Source: Pantoea stewartii subsp. stewartii
Lineage (GTDB): Bacteria > Pseudomonadota > Gammaproteobacteria > Enterobacterales > Enterobacteriaceae
Assembly: GCF_008801695.1 (NCBI RefSeq)
Contig: NZ_VZPF01000014.1
Coordinates: 1 to 64,000, forward strand
Direction of reading: 5' to 3'
Length of the DNA: 64,000 nucleotides
The position numbers and the translations under genes were made by a program. This document shows positions 43,709 to 52,877 of the stretch, piece after piece. Under the pieces are notes generated by a model. That model was given only the letters and a program-made list of their open reading frames with translations, ran no database searches and had not been told where the DNA came from. Position 1 is the stretch's first letter. Every line of letters starts with the position of its first letter.

Positions 43709-44513
43709 ATCCCTGCTGTTTTGCTGGCTGCTGCTGTTTTGCAGCAGCCTGCCTGCTGCACCGCCCCGCGTCATCACCCTGGCTCCTCACCTGACTGAAC
43801 TGGCTTTTGCCGCCGGCATCACGCCGGTTGCGGTCAGTGCCTGGTCGGGTTATCCCGCTGAAGCACAAAAGATTGAGCAGGTCGCGACCTGGCAGGGGAT
43901 GAACCTTGAGCGCATTTTACAGCTTAAGCCCGATGTTGTGCTGGCATGGCCCGGCGGCACCTCATCCCGTCAGGTGGCGCAGTTAGTGCACTCAGGGATT
44001 CATGTGGAATGGGTCGCCACCTCGACACTGGATGACATGATTCATTCGCTGGCTGGATTAGCCCGATGGAGCCCGTCCCCCCAGCGTGCTACACAGGCCG
44101 CTACGCAACTACGCCAGCAGGTCGCAGCCTTGCGCCAACGCTACCGTCCGCAACCCCCCGTACGCGTTTTTGTGCAGTTTGGTCTTTCCCCCCTGTATAC
44201 GGCGGCTAAAGCGACGCTGCAAAATGACATTATCGGCCTGTGTGGCGGGCAAAATATTTTTGCCGCAAGTCCGGTGAGCTGGCCTCAGGTGAGCCGGGAG
44301 CAGGTCCTGATGCGCCACCCTCAGGTCATTGTGACAACGGGCGGTTCGCAACAGGCTGAAACGCTTGCGCAGTTCTGGCGGCCACAGCTCAACGTACGCA
44401 TCATTGCCATTAACGAGGACTGGCTCAGCCGTCCGGGCCCGCGTATCCTGTTAGCCGCAGAGCAGCTCTGTGAGGCACTGCATCCCGCCCCAAAGGCATC
44501 TTCAGGCCACTGA
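43701..44513 (+). CDS. btuF: Vitamin B12-binding periplasmic protein
   Basis: BtuF captures cobalamin in the periplasm and passes it to the BtuCD importer. The 270-residue precursor has a signal peptide (about 1-19, cut after LPA) and the class III binding-protein fold joined by a long helix (about 125-145). The N-terminal [20 protein letters not shown] and the WQGMNLERI segment match E. coli. Its start overlaps the mtn stop, as in E. coli. The next E. coli gene, yadS, is absent. Confidence 0.94.
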   Translation: MAKSLLFCWLLLFCSSLPAAPPRVITLAPHLTELAFAAGITPVAVSAWSGYPAEAQKIEQVATWQGMNLERILQLKPDVVLAWPGGTSSRQVAQLVHSGIHVEWVATSTLDDMIHSLAGLARWSPSPQRATQAATQLRQQVAALRQRYRPQPPVRVFVQFGLSPLYTAAKATLQNDIIGLCGGQNIFAASPVSWPQVSREQVLMRHPQVIVTTGGSQQAETLAQFWRPQLNVRIIAINEDWLSRPGPRILLAAEQLCEALHPAPKASSGH

Positions 44514-44634
44514 ATATTGCCCTGCCGATTAAAGTAATCATTTTCACTGCCGTTAACGTTATTTAAGAGACGCGTGCCATGTAAGCCCGCCGTCCTTCTG
44601 CGCGATGCGCTTTTGACTACACCAGGAATTCACT

Positions 44635-44886
44635 ATGACTAAAGCCCTGCTTCTGGCCATAGGGCTTGTGATCGCGCAGCAGGCGTTCGCGGGATCCACG
44701 ACCGGCTCTATCAATGCCAGACTTGTTATCTATTCACGTTGCGAAGTCAACAGCGTGCGAAGCCCGTCTTCGCCACAGGTTGACTGCGGTCGCCAGAGCA
44801 GCGCACAGCCGCGCGTGACGCAAACGGTGCTGAAGCGTCAGGGAAGCCGCACAACGAACGACAGACTGGTGACAATAGAATGGTAA
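44635..44886 (+). CDS. Small secreted protein of unknown function
   Basis: I do not recognise this gene. It encodes 83 residues with a clear Sec signal peptide (MTKALLLAIGLVIAQQAFA, cut near 19). The mature part of about 64 residues has two cysteines (C36, C51) that could form a disulfide. The layout (GSINARLVIYSRCEVN..., ending in LVTIEW) recalls the first strands and the last strand of pilin-like or YehE-type proteins, but it is much too short for a pilin. This similarity is only a guess. The ATG has AGGAA seven bases upstream, so it looks translated. It stands where E. coli has yadS, between btuF and convergent erpA. Confidence 0.65.
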   Translation: MTKALLLAIGLVIAQQAFAGSTTGSINARLVIYSRCEVNSVRSPSSPQVDCGRQSSAQPRVTQTVLKRQGSRTTNDRLVTIEW

Positions 44887-44887
44887 G

Positions 44888-44910
44888 AGGCCGCCCGGAG
44901 AGAGCGGCCT
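44888..44910. terminator. Hairpin between the small secreted gene and erpA
   Basis: Perfect 7-bp stem AGGCCGC/GCGGCCT (44888-44894 with 44904-44910), nine-base loop, in the convergent 29-bp gap. There is no strong U run on either side. Confidence 0.5.
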
Positions 44911-44915
44911 GATGA

Positions 44916-45263
44916 TCAGATGCTGAAGGAAGACCCGCAACCGCAGGTGGTTTTGGCGTTCGGGTTGGTTACGATAAAGCGCGACCCTTCCAGACCTTCG
45001 GTGTAATCCACCGAACCGCCTACCAGATACTGCAGACTCATTGGATCCACCACCAGCGAAACGCCCTGCTTTTCAATGGTCATATCACCGTCGTTCATTT
45101 GATCGTCGAAGGTGAAACCATACTGAAAGCCGCTGCAACCACCACCAGTGATATACACACGCAGCTTCAGCGCCGGGTTATCTTCGTCAGCAATCAGATT
45201 TTTCACTTTGTTGGCTGCTGCGTCGGTAAACTGCAACGGCAGTGCTACTACTTCATCACTCAT
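44916..45263 (-). CDS. erpA: Iron-sulfur cluster insertion protein ErpA
   Basis: ErpA is an A-type carrier that delivers Fe-S clusters to targets such as IspG and IspH, essential for isoprenoid synthesis under respiration. The 115 residues (E. coli 114) have the three conserved cysteines C43 (GGGCSGF), C107 and C109 (CGCGSSF). It is divergent from hemL by 200 bp. In E. coli clcA lies between them; it is absent here. Confidence 0.96.
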   Translation of the reverse strand: MSDEVVALPLQFTDAAANKVKNLIADEDNPALKLRVYITGGGCSGFQYGFTFDDQMNDGDMTIEKQGVSLVVDPMSLQYLVGGSVDYTEGLEGSRFIVTNPNAKTTCGCGSSFSI

Positions 45264-45463
45264 GAGTTACTCCTTAAACGTCCGGGTCAGAAAACGACCT
45301 CAATGTTGCTATTATCTGCCAGCGACCCGCCGCAATCAAGCGCTCAGCTTCGCACTCTGTGCCGGATTGACGCGGAGAAGTCGTACGCAGGGATATCTGG
45401 CTTTCGTCGGCCGCCCCTCTTCCGTAGAATAGCCCGAAATTATATGAACTGCTGGAGCCGAAA

Positions 45464-46744
45464 ATGAGTAAGTCTGAAAAACTGTTCGCCGAAGCACAAC
45501 GCCTGATCCCCGGCGGTGTGAACTCGCCGGTCCGTGCGTTTACCGGTGTCGGCGGCGTTCCGCTGTTCATTGAGCATGCTGATGGCGCCTGTCTGTATGA
45601 CGCCGATGGCAAAGCCTATATCGACTATGTTGGCTCATGGGGGCCAATGGTACTGGGACATAACAACGAAGGCATTCGTCAGGCTGTGATTGAGGCAGCC
45701 CAGCGCGGCCTGAGCTTTGGTGCGCCGACCGAAATGGAAGTCACCATGGCGCAGCTGGTATGTGACCTGGTACCGAGTATGGAAATGGTACGCATGGTCA
45801 ACTCCGGCACCGAAGCGACCATGAGTGCGATTCGTCTGGCGCGCGGGTTTACCGGACGCGATAAAATCATCAAGTTCGAAGGGTGCTATCACGGCCATGC
45901 CGACCACCTGCTGGTGAAAGCCGGCTCAGGTGCGCTGACGCTGGGCCAACCCAACTCGCCGGGCGTACCCGCCGATTTTGCTAAGCATACGCTGACCTGC
46001 ACCTATAACGATCTGGACTCTGTTCGTGCGGCCTTTGAACAGTATCCCGCGGCTGTCGCTGCCATTATCGTTGAGCCTGTTGCCGGCAATATGAACTGTA
46101 TCCCTCCGCAGCCTGACTTCCTGCCGGGCCTGCGTGCCCTGTGCGATGAGTTCGGTGCGCTGCTGATTATTGATGAAGTGATGACAGGCTTTCGTGTGGC
46201 GCTGGGCGGCGCACAGGCGCACTATAACGTGAAGCCGGATCTCACCTGCCTGGGCAAAATCATCGGCGGTGGTATGCCAGTGGGTGCGTTCGGTGGCCGT
46301 CGCGAGGTCATGTCCGCGCTGGCCCCGACCGGGCCGGTTTACCAGGCCGGTACGTTGTCCGGTAATCCCGTAGCTATGGCCGCCGGTTATGCCTGCCTGA
46401 CACAGATTGCGCAGCCAGGTATGCATGACAGGCTGAACCGTCTGACTGAACAACTGGCTCAGGGGCTGGTTGAGGCAGCCAGACAGGAAAATATTCCCGT
46501 GGTGGTGAATCAGGTTGGCGGCATGTTTGGCCTGTTCTTTACCGATGCCGACAGCGTCACCTGCTATCAGGACGTGACACAGTGCGACGTGGAACGCTTC
46601 AAGCGCTTCTTCCACCTGATGCTCGAAGAAGGCGTGTATTTTGCGCCGTCCGCCTTTGAGGCCGGGTTTATGTCGCTGGCACACACTGATGAGGATATTC
46701 AGCACACCGTCGAGGCGGCCCGGCGCTGTTTCGCGAAGCTCTAA
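45464..46744 (+). CDS. hemL: Glutamate-1-semialdehyde 2,1-aminomutase
   Basis: HemL converts glutamate-1-semialdehyde to 5-aminolevulinate in the C5 route to haem, sirohaem and B12. It is a class III aminotransferase-fold PLP enzyme of 426 residues, with the Schiff-base lysine K265 in CLGKIIGGG and D238 in the [12 protein letters not shown] cofactor motif. It ends at a strong terminator shared with fhuB, which is convergent. Confidence 0.97.
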   Translation: MSKSEKLFAEAQRLIPGGVNSPVRAFTGVGGVPLFIEHADGACLYDADGKAYIDYVGSWGPMVLGHNNEGIRQAVIEAAQRGLSFGAPTEMEVTMAQLVCDLVPSMEMVRMVNSGTEATMSAIRLARGFTGRDKIIKFEGCYHGHADHLLVKAGSGALTLGQPNSPGVPADFAKHTLTCTYNDLDSVRAAFEQYPAAVAAIIVEPVAGNMNCIPPQPDFLPGLRALCDEFGALLIIDEVMTGFRVALGGAQAHYNVKPDLTCLGKIIGGGMPVGAFGGRREVMSALAPTGPVYQAGTLSGNPVAMAAGYACLTQIAQPGMHDRLNRLTEQLAQGLVEAARQENIPVVVNQVGGMFGLFFTDADSVTCYQDVTQCDVERFKRFFHLMLEEGVYFAPSAFEAGFMSLAHTDEDIQHTVEAARRCFAKL

Positions 46745-46748
46745 TGAG

Positions 46749-46778
46749 AAAAGACCGGCTGAGCCGGTCTTTTTTTTA
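46749..46778. terminator. Bidirectional terminator between hemL and fhuB
   Basis: Perfect 9-bp stem AAGACCGGC/GCCGGTCTT (46751-46759 with 46763-46771) with a three-base loop, followed by a T run. The run reaches into the fhuB stop codon (TTA on the plus strand at 46776-46778), so the fhuB transcript forms the same hairpin right after its stop. Confidence 0.88.
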
Positions 46779-48755
46779 ACGTGAACGGCGCAGTAGCCAG
46801 ATAAAATAGGGTGCGCCCAAAAAGGTCGCCATCAGGCCCGCCGGAATCTGACTGGGAAAGGCCAGCATGCGCCCGCACCAGTCTGCGGCCACCATTAACC
46901 CGGCCCCCAGCACGCCAGACAGTAACACCTGTGGCAGCGCGCGGCGAAAGCCCAACATACGGGCCATATGGGGTGCCATTAAGCCGACAAAGCTCAGCGG
47001 CCCAATCGTCAGCGTGGCACAAGCCGTTAAGGCCGCCGCTAACAGCAACAGGGCGAGTCGTGAACCCGTCAGTGCCATACCGACAGACCGTGCGGTCATG
47101 CTGCCAAGTGGCAGAATGGTTAACCAGCGGCTGGCCAGTGGCGCTAATGCCACTAAAACAGCCGCACAACCTGCACTTTGCAGCGCCTGCGTAGCACTGA
47201 TGTTGTAAGTTGATCCGGATATCCAGGTCAGTAACCCCGCCATGCGCGGATCGCCACTTGCCATCAACAGCATCAGAATGGTGACAAAGGCGCTGTTGAG
47301 TGCCATACCCGCCAGTAGCATACGTTCCGGTGAGAAACCACCACGACTGGCGACCAGCATGATAACCGCCAGCGTTATCGCCGCCCCCAGCGCACCTGCC
47401 GGCAACAGAAATGCCAGCGCGTTGCCGGGAACAAAGAACAGCATCATGACCACACCGCAGGCCGCGCCGGAACTGATGCCCAGCACTTCAGGACTGGCCA
47501 TGGGATTACCGGTGAGACGCTGGATCAGGCTGCCCGCCACACCGAGCATCAGGCCGACCTCCAGCGCCGCCAGCACACGCGGCGCGCGCCAGGGTAATAA
47601 CTGTTGCAGCATGTCGCCAGACGTCCAAACCCAGCCATGCGCATCACGCCCAAAGGCCAGACACAGCCATGTCAGTCCGCCCAGCATCAGCAATCCCACC
47701 AGCGTCCAGCGCCCGTAACGGTATCGCTCGACCGGCACGTTGTCCCCCTGATCCAGCGCAGGCGGAACGGATCCGGTTCGCAGGCGAGGTAACAGCGCCA
47801 ACAGAATGGGCACGCCCAGCAGCGCCGTCACGGTTCCGGTGGAGACCTCGCGCCAGTGCGCCGTGAGCCAGAGTACGCAGGCATCCGCCAGCCAGAGCAG
47901 CAGTGCACCAATCAGGGGGGCCAGCAGCATGCGGCTCAGTAACCGCCGTCCACCCAGCAGCCTTGCCAGCAGCGGTGCAAATAAACCAATGAAGCCAATG
48001 ATCCCCGCTACGCTCACCAACTCAGCACTCAGCAAGATGGCCAGAACCAGGACGGCCAGCCGCGTAGCGGACAGCGCTAACCCAAGATTTTTGGCGACGC
48101 CATCGTCCAGCCCCATCAGCGTAAGCGGTCTCAGTAGTGCCAGAGACAGCGCCAGCGCAAGCACCAGACGTGGCCAGAGTTGGGTAACGCTGTCCCAGCT
48201 CATCTGATTCAACGTGCCGGTGCTCCACAGGAACATATTCTGCAGTTGATCGTGGTTAAAGATGGCAAATATTTGGTTCACTGCGCAGCTGTACAGGCTG
48301 AGAACCAGCCCTGCCAGAATCAGCGTAACGGGCGACAGACGTTTGCACCAGGCCACGCTGAACACCAGCGCACCGACCAACAGCGCGCCACCCGACGCGG
48401 CGAACTGATGAGCCAGCGCCCCACCCGGCAGGTGCCATAAGGTCGCGACGGTCATTCCTAACTGCGCGCCGGATGAAACGCCTAACGTGCCCGGTTCGGC
48501 CAGCGGATTGCGCAACACCTGCTGAAACAGTAATCCGGCTAACCCCAGCCCTGCCCCCACCAGCAGCGCCAGTGACCAGCGCGGCAGTAAGCTGTAGTGA
48601 AAGACCATTTGCTCAATGTTGCTGCTGTCCGGTGTCCACAGCGCCTGCAACCACTGGTTCGTGGGCAGCGCCTGTTGCAGATTGATCGCGGTTAACACCA
48701 GCGCCAGGAAGAACAGCGTACCTGTCACGGCTAACGGGAAAAAACGATGACGCAT
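46776..48755 (-). CDS. fhuB: Ferric hydroxamate ABC transporter, permease
   Basis: FhuB is the inner-membrane channel for ferrichrome and related hydroxamates. It is a natural fusion of two FecCD-type permease halves (about 1-330 and 331-659), each with the GLLFQQVLRNPLAEP / GSLIQRLTGNPMASPE motif and about ten membrane segments. I set the start at ATG 48755, which overlaps the fhuD stop by one base (TAATG) and gives 659 residues (E. coli 660). The frame is open 42 codons further upstream, within fhuD. It ends in the hemL terminator. Confidence 0.95.
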   Translation of the reverse strand: MRHRFFPLAVTGTLFFLALVLTAINLQQALPTNQWLQALWTPDSSNIEQMVFHYSLLPRWSLALLVGAGLGLAGLLFQQVLRNPLAEPGTLGVSSGAQLGMTVATLWHLPGGALAHQFAASGGALLVGALVFSVAWCKRLSPVTLILAGLVLSLYSCAVNQIFAIFNHDQLQNMFLWSTGTLNQMSWDSVTQLWPRLVLALALSLALLRPLTLMGLDDGVAKNLGLALSATRLAVLVLAILLSAELVSVAGIIGFIGLFAPLLARLLGGRRLLSRMLLAPLIGALLLWLADACVLWLTAHWREVSTGTVTALLGVPILLALLPRLRTGSVPPALDQGDNVPVERYRYGRWTLVGLLMLGGLTWLCLAFGRDAHGWVWTSGDMLQQLLPWRAPRVLAALEVGLMLGVAGSLIQRLTGNPMASPEVLGISSGAACGVVMMLFFVPGNALAFLLPAGALGAAITLAVIMLVASRGGFSPERMLLAGMALNSAFVTILMLLMASGDPRMAGLLTWISGSTYNISATQALQSAGCAAVLVALAPLASRWLTILPLGSMTARSVGMALTGSRLALLLLAAALTACATLTIGPLSFVGLMAPHMARMLGFRRALPQVLLSGVLGAGLMVAADWCGRMLAFPSQIPAGLMATFLGAPYFIWLLRRSR

Positions 48756-49633
48756 TACGATTTCTTCAGCGCACGTTCCAGCACGCGAATAAAGTGCAGG
48801 GCTGACAAGGTCGCACCGTAGTACCACACCGCCGGAACGCGCTGGAAATGGCCGCTGTGAACAAACGGCATGGACTGCCATAACGGACTTCGCGACAGTT
48901 GCTGCATCACGGCATCATTGTCATGCTCGAAGCAGATCGCCTCTACGTCATGGAAAACGGCCAGCCGTTCCAGTCCAATCACGGCGCTGCCCCAAAAACT
49001 GGTTTCGCCCTGCCAGGCATTTTTCAGATTCAAAAGCGCCATCACTTCCAGGAATAAGCTGTTTTTACCGAAGGTAATAGCGTGGCGGCTGTCGAGTAGC
49101 GACATCAGCAAAATGGCCCGACCGGCGTGCGGCGCCAGACGCTGACGCGCCGCCGCAATCTCCGCATCCACCTGTTGCAGATGCGCCTCAGCCTGCGCCT
49201 CCCGTCCCAGTCGGGCCGCCAGCGCCCGCAATGAGGCCCGTGCGCGACTCAGCGGTTTGCCATCGCCATTGTGCAGGTCAAACCCCATGATCGGCGCAAT
49301 GCGCCGCAGCTTATCTTTCGGTGGGCCGTAACCGTTCGAGCAGAGAATCAGCGAGGGATGCATCTGGGTCATCAGCTCAAGATTTGGCTCGGTACGTAAC
49401 CCGACATCCACCACGCCCGCAGGCAATGGCGGCTGTCCCACCCAGACGTTGTAGTTATGCACGTCCGCCACACCCAACGGGTTCACGCCCAGCGCCAGGA
49501 GTAACTCGGTGGGCAGCCACTCCAGCGCAATAACGCGGTCGCTGTCAGGCTGTGCCGCAGGCGATGGGAAAGACGGGATGAGAGGCGACAACGCCATTGC
49601 CATCAGCAGGCGACGGCGATATAAATCCGGCAT
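48755..49633 (-). CDS. fhuD: Ferric hydroxamate-binding periplasmic protein
   Basis: FhuD binds ferrichrome, coprogen and aerobactin complexes in the periplasm and hands them to FhuBC. The 292-residue precursor starts with a twin-arginine type signal (YRRRLLMAMALSP), as in E. coli FhuD. The mature class III binding-protein fold includes the conserved VIALEWLPTELLLALG and PAVWYYGATLSALHF segments. I chose ATG 49633, which has AAGGA seven bases upstream; a TTG at 49654 lies inside fhuC. Confidence 0.94.
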   Translation of the reverse strand: MPDLYRRRLLMAMALSPLIPSFPSPAAQPDSDRVIALEWLPTELLLALGVNPLGVADVHNYNVWVGQPPLPAGVVDVGLRTEPNLELMTQMHPSLILCSNGYGPPKDKLRRIAPIMGFDLHNGDGKPLSRARASLRALAARLGREAQAEAHLQQVDAEIAAARQRLAPHAGRAILLMSLLDSRHAITFGKNSLFLEVMALLNLKNAWQGETSFWGSAVIGLERLAVFHDVEAICFEHDNDAVMQQLSRSPLWQSMPFVHSGHFQRVPAVWYYGATLSALHFIRVLERALKKS

Positions 49634-49643
49634 TATCGTATCC

Positions 49644-50438
49644 TTAACACACAAAACTCACCGGCGCACCGCCGCCAGGATGGGGAAAGATGCCCATTGG
49701 GATACCGTAAATAGCCTGCAACACATCTGCCTGCATAATGTGTTCTGGTCCACCTTCTGCAATCAGTTCGCCGCCGCGCAAGGCGACCAGATGGTCACAA
49801 TAGCGAGCCGCCATATTAATATCGTGTAAGACGGTAATGACCGTTAAGCCATGTTCATGGCTCAGCGTCTGAACCAGCGCCAGCACATCCACCTGGTGGG
49901 CAATATCCAGCGCAGAGGTAGGTTCATCCAGCAACAGGCAGCGGCTGTTCTGAGCGACCATCATTGCCAGCCATGCACGCTGGCGCTCACCACCAGAGAG
50001 GCTGTCGACCAGCCGCGAGGCGAATGGCGTTAGTCCAACCCGCGCGATTGCCTGCGCGACCCGCTCGCGATCGTCCTGCGTAAAGCGCCCCAGCGCACCA
50101 TGCCAGGGATAACGCCCAATGGCCACCAACTCACGTACCGTCATGCCTTCCGCAGCCGGTAACTGCTGCGGCAAATAGGCGACCTCACGGGCAAACGCTT
50201 TGCTGCTCCAGCGATCAACAGGCTGTTCGTTGAGCAGAACCCGCCCTTCGCTGGCCGCGTGATGCCGCCCCAGCATTTTTAACAGCGTGGATTTCCCTGA
50301 ACCATTGTGCCCAATCAGCGCGGTGACTTTACCTGGCGTAAAAGCGAGAGAAACGGGATGAAGGAGCGTACGGCCCGGTACGCGAAAGCTGGCGTTATCC
50401 AGTCGGAAGGCGGTCTGTTGGTACTGCGGAAGCTGCAT
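49644..50438 (-). CDS. fhuC: Ferric hydroxamate ABC transporter, ATP-binding protein
   Basis: FhuC drives import of hydroxamate siderophores through FhuB. The 264 residues show Walker A GHNGSGKST (43-51), the signature LSGGE (147-151), Walker B LLLDE (168-172) and the switch histidine in VLHDINMAARY. I chose ATG 50438, with AGGGA upstream, matching E. coli. It follows fhuA by 39 bp and precedes fhuD by 10 bp. Confidence 0.95.
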   Translation of the reverse strand: MQLPQYQQTAFRLDNASFRVPGRTLLHPVSLAFTPGKVTALIGHNGSGKSTLLKMLGRHHAASEGRVLLNEQPVDRWSSKAFAREVAYLPQQLPAAEGMTVRELVAIGRYPWHGALGRFTQDDRERVAQAIARVGLTPFASRLVDSLSGGERQRAWLAMMVAQNSRCLLLDEPTSALDIAHQVDVLALVQTLSHEHGLTVITVLHDINMAARYCDHLVALRGGELIAEGGPEHIMQADVLQAIYGIPMGIFPHPGGGAPVSFVC

Positions 50439-50477
50439 GGTTATCCCTGTAAACGGGCGCCGAAGCGCCCTCATCGA

Positions 50478-52679
50478 TCAGAACCGGAACGTGGCGGTGC
50501 CGACAATTTGTCGCTCTGCGCCCCAGTAGCACGCGTATTCACGGTAGCAACTGGCAACGTAGTCACGGTTAAACAGGTTGTTAACGTTAACGCCAACCGT
50601 TGAGCCAGGCAAACCAAAACGGCCTAAATCATATTTCAACGCGGCATCGACGGTAGTGTAACCCGCGACGGTGAAGTTTTGGTTCACGTCGGGACCCGCA
50701 CTGTATAACCCCTGTGTTTCACCCACATAACGGACGCCCGCGCCCAACGTTACGCCGGACAGCGCCGTTTCATGGAAGGTATAGTCGCTCCACAGCGAGG
50801 CCATGTGCTTAGGCACCTGCACCGGGGTTTTGCCTTTAAGCTGTGTATCTTCCGTATATTCAGCATCGGTATAGGTATAAGATGCGGTCAGGTTGACGTT
50901 GGCATTGAGGGCCGCCTTGGCTTCCAGTTCGACACCGCGAGAACGGATTTCGCCGCTCTGGATGCTGAAAAGGGTATGGTCAGGATCGGCTGTTAAATTT
51001 TTGGACTTAGTCAGTTCATAAATCGCAGCCGTAACCACGACAGGACGATCTTTCGGCACATATTTCACCCCCGTTTCGTACTGCTTAGCACGCGATGGGT
51101 CGAAAGGTTGCCCGCTCACTGTCGTCCCGGCCGTTGGGATAAAGGATTCGCTATAACTGAAATAAGGCGCGATACCGTTATCGAAAACGTAGTTTACGCC
51201 GCCACGCCAGGTGAAGGCCTGATCATGATTTTTGACTTCGGTATTGGTGTCGCGATTTATCGCAGATGTCATCGCGTAATCATAACGGCTGCCTAACGTC
51301 AGCACCCAACGATCCCACGCCATTTGATCCTGCGCGTAAAGGCCGGTTTGTTCCTGTTTGTTCAGATAACGATAGGGGAAAGGCGTGCCGTTAAGCGAAT
51401 CATTACCATACTGAGGAGCAACCGCATTCAAAGGAAATGCTGAACCAAACGCTGCGTTGATATCATTACGCATGCGTTGATAATCCACACCAAGCAAAAG
51501 CGTATGGTCGAGTTGACCGGTTGCAAATTTTGCCTGTGCCTGGTTATCGACGGCGAACTCATTCAGTTTTTCGTCTGAAGTGGCATAACCTCGCGTGATT
51601 TCCTGGGTGGCGGCGTTAAATCCATTGCCATAAATGCTGCGGTAATCCGTCGTTAACTCGGCATAACGCAGGTTCTGGCGTACCGTCCAGGTCTCATCAA
51701 AACGGTGTTCAAAGCTGTAGCCGACCATTTTGGTGTTACGGGAGATGCGATTGCTCTTCTCCCCTTCATCAAAGCTGGTCGGCAGTTTGTACTGGCTGCC
51801 ATCAGGACGCGTAATGGGCACGACCGTGCCTTCACGCGGTAACCAGCCGTAATAACCCGTGTCCGGTTCATTCTGGAAGTAGGTCAGCAGATCCAGACGG
51901 GTGTTTTCGTCTGGTCGCCAGCTGAAGGACGGCGCGATGGTGTAGCGCTTTTGCTTGTTGTTCGCCTGCTGGGCATCCTGGCTGCTCGCCAGGCCTGTCA
52001 GACGGTAGCTGTAAACGCCTGCGTCATCGATCGCACCGCCAAAATCAAAGCCGGTGGAGTAAAGATTGTGATTGCCCATCTGGAACTGCACTTCACGCAG
52101 CGTTTCCTGGGTGGGACGTTTACTGACCAGCGCGACCACACCGCCCGGGTTGCTCTTACCGTACAGCACCGACACCGGCCCGCGCAGCAGCTCAGCCCGC
52201 TCCAGGAAATAGGGATCAATAGCGAATTCCGAGTAGTTGTCGCCCTGCAGCTTTAACCCATCGAGATACTGGTTGGTGTTGGTTTCGCTAAAACCGCGAA
52301 TTGACAACGCATCATAGACGCCTGAACTGCCGCGGTTACCGGTAAGCACACCCGGCGTGTAATTAAAGGCCTGCTTCACGCTGGTGACGCTGCGCATCTC
52401 CATCTCTTCCCGCGTCACCACAGAAACCGACTGCGGATTCTTTTCAATCGGCGTGTCCGTTTTGGTGCCGGTGGCGCTGTGTTTTGCGGCGATGGTGGGC
52501 GCCGGGCCCCACGCGTTTTCCTGCGCCACCGCACCACCGCCATTTGCAGATACCACCACCGTTTGTTCAGCGTAAGCCATTACGCTTGCGCCGCTGGTCA
52601 CCAGGGCAATGATCAAAGCCAGAGGCCGACGCGTAAATACGCCGGATGGAGAAGCAAAAGGGATAGAACGCGCTGTCAT
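50478..52679 (-). CDS. fhuA: TonB-dependent ferrichrome outer-membrane receptor
   Basis: FhuA imports ferrichrome across the outer membrane with energy from TonB-ExbBD and, in E. coli, serves as a phage and colicin receptor. The 733-residue precursor has a signal peptide ending near MAYA (about 37), followed at once by a TonB-box-like QTVVVSA. The plug domain (about 40-180) holds IRGF and RGPVSVLYGKSNPGG, and the 22-strand barrel ends in ATATFRF. I chose ATG 52679; a TTG five codons upstream is possible. A Fur box overlaps the promoter. Surface loops differ from E. coli, as expected for a phage-exposed protein. Confidence 0.95.
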   Translation of the reverse strand: MTARSIPFASPSGVFTRRPLALIIALVTSGASVMAYAEQTVVVSANGGGAVAQENAWGPAPTIAAKHSATGTKTDTPIEKNPQSVSVVTREEMEMRSVTSVKQAFNYTPGVLTGNRGSSGVYDALSIRGFSETNTNQYLDGLKLQGDNYSEFAIDPYFLERAELLRGPVSVLYGKSNPGGVVALVSKRPTQETLREVQFQMGNHNLYSTGFDFGGAIDDAGVYSYRLTGLASSQDAQQANNKQKRYTIAPSFSWRPDENTRLDLLTYFQNEPDTGYYGWLPREGTVVPITRPDGSQYKLPTSFDEGEKSNRISRNTKMVGYSFEHRFDETWTVRQNLRYAELTTDYRSIYGNGFNAATQEITRGYATSDEKLNEFAVDNQAQAKFATGQLDHTLLLGVDYQRMRNDINAAFGSAFPLNAVAPQYGNDSLNGTPFPYRYLNKQEQTGLYAQDQMAWDRWVLTLGSRYDYAMTSAINRDTNTEVKNHDQAFTWRGGVNYVFDNGIAPYFSYSESFIPTAGTTVSGQPFDPSRAKQYETGVKYVPKDRPVVVTAAIYELTKSKNLTADPDHTLFSIQSGEIRSRGVELEAKAALNANVNLTASYTYTDAEYTEDTQLKGKTPVQVPKHMASLWSDYTFHETALSGVTLGAGVRYVGETQGLYSAGPDVNQNFTVAGYTTVDAALKYDLGRFGLPGSTVGVNVNNLFNRDYVASCYREYACYWGAERQIVGTATFRF

Positions 52680-52720
52680 GAAGGTGTCTCTCAAATGGGG
52701 ATGATTAAGCGAATCGAAAC

Positions 52721-52739
52721 GATAATGATTATTATAACG
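52721..52739 (-). promoter_or_regulatory. Fur box over the fhuA promoter
   Basis: The minus strand reads CGTTATAATAATCATTATC and matches the 19-bp Fur consensus at 15 positions. It contains a TATAAT (52736..52731) that may be the -10, so Fur with Fe2+ would block transcription of fhuACDB. It lies 41 bp upstream of the fhuA ATG. Confidence 0.85.
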
Positions 52740-52833
52740 ATTGGATAATATGCGAAGTCTCGCAATTTCTGCAAGCAGAATTCCCCGGCGTGGCGTCGTT
52801 TCACGGGCGATGGCAAGGGGTTTTGATGTGGAA

Positions 52834-52861
52834 TAAAAAAAGGCACCGAAGTGCCTTTTTC
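52834..52861 (-). terminator. Terminator after mrcB
   Basis: Stem AGGCAC/GTGCCT (52841-52846 with 52851-52856), extended by A-T pairs. On the minus strand the loop is UUCG and a U run follows. It lies 17 bp after the mrcB stop. Confidence 0.9.
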
Positions 52862-52877
52862 ATCCGCGTTTGACGGG

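Noticed and set aside
45926-46705. 259-codon minus-strand open frame inside hemL
   Set aside because: Antisense shadow of hemL; no independent support.
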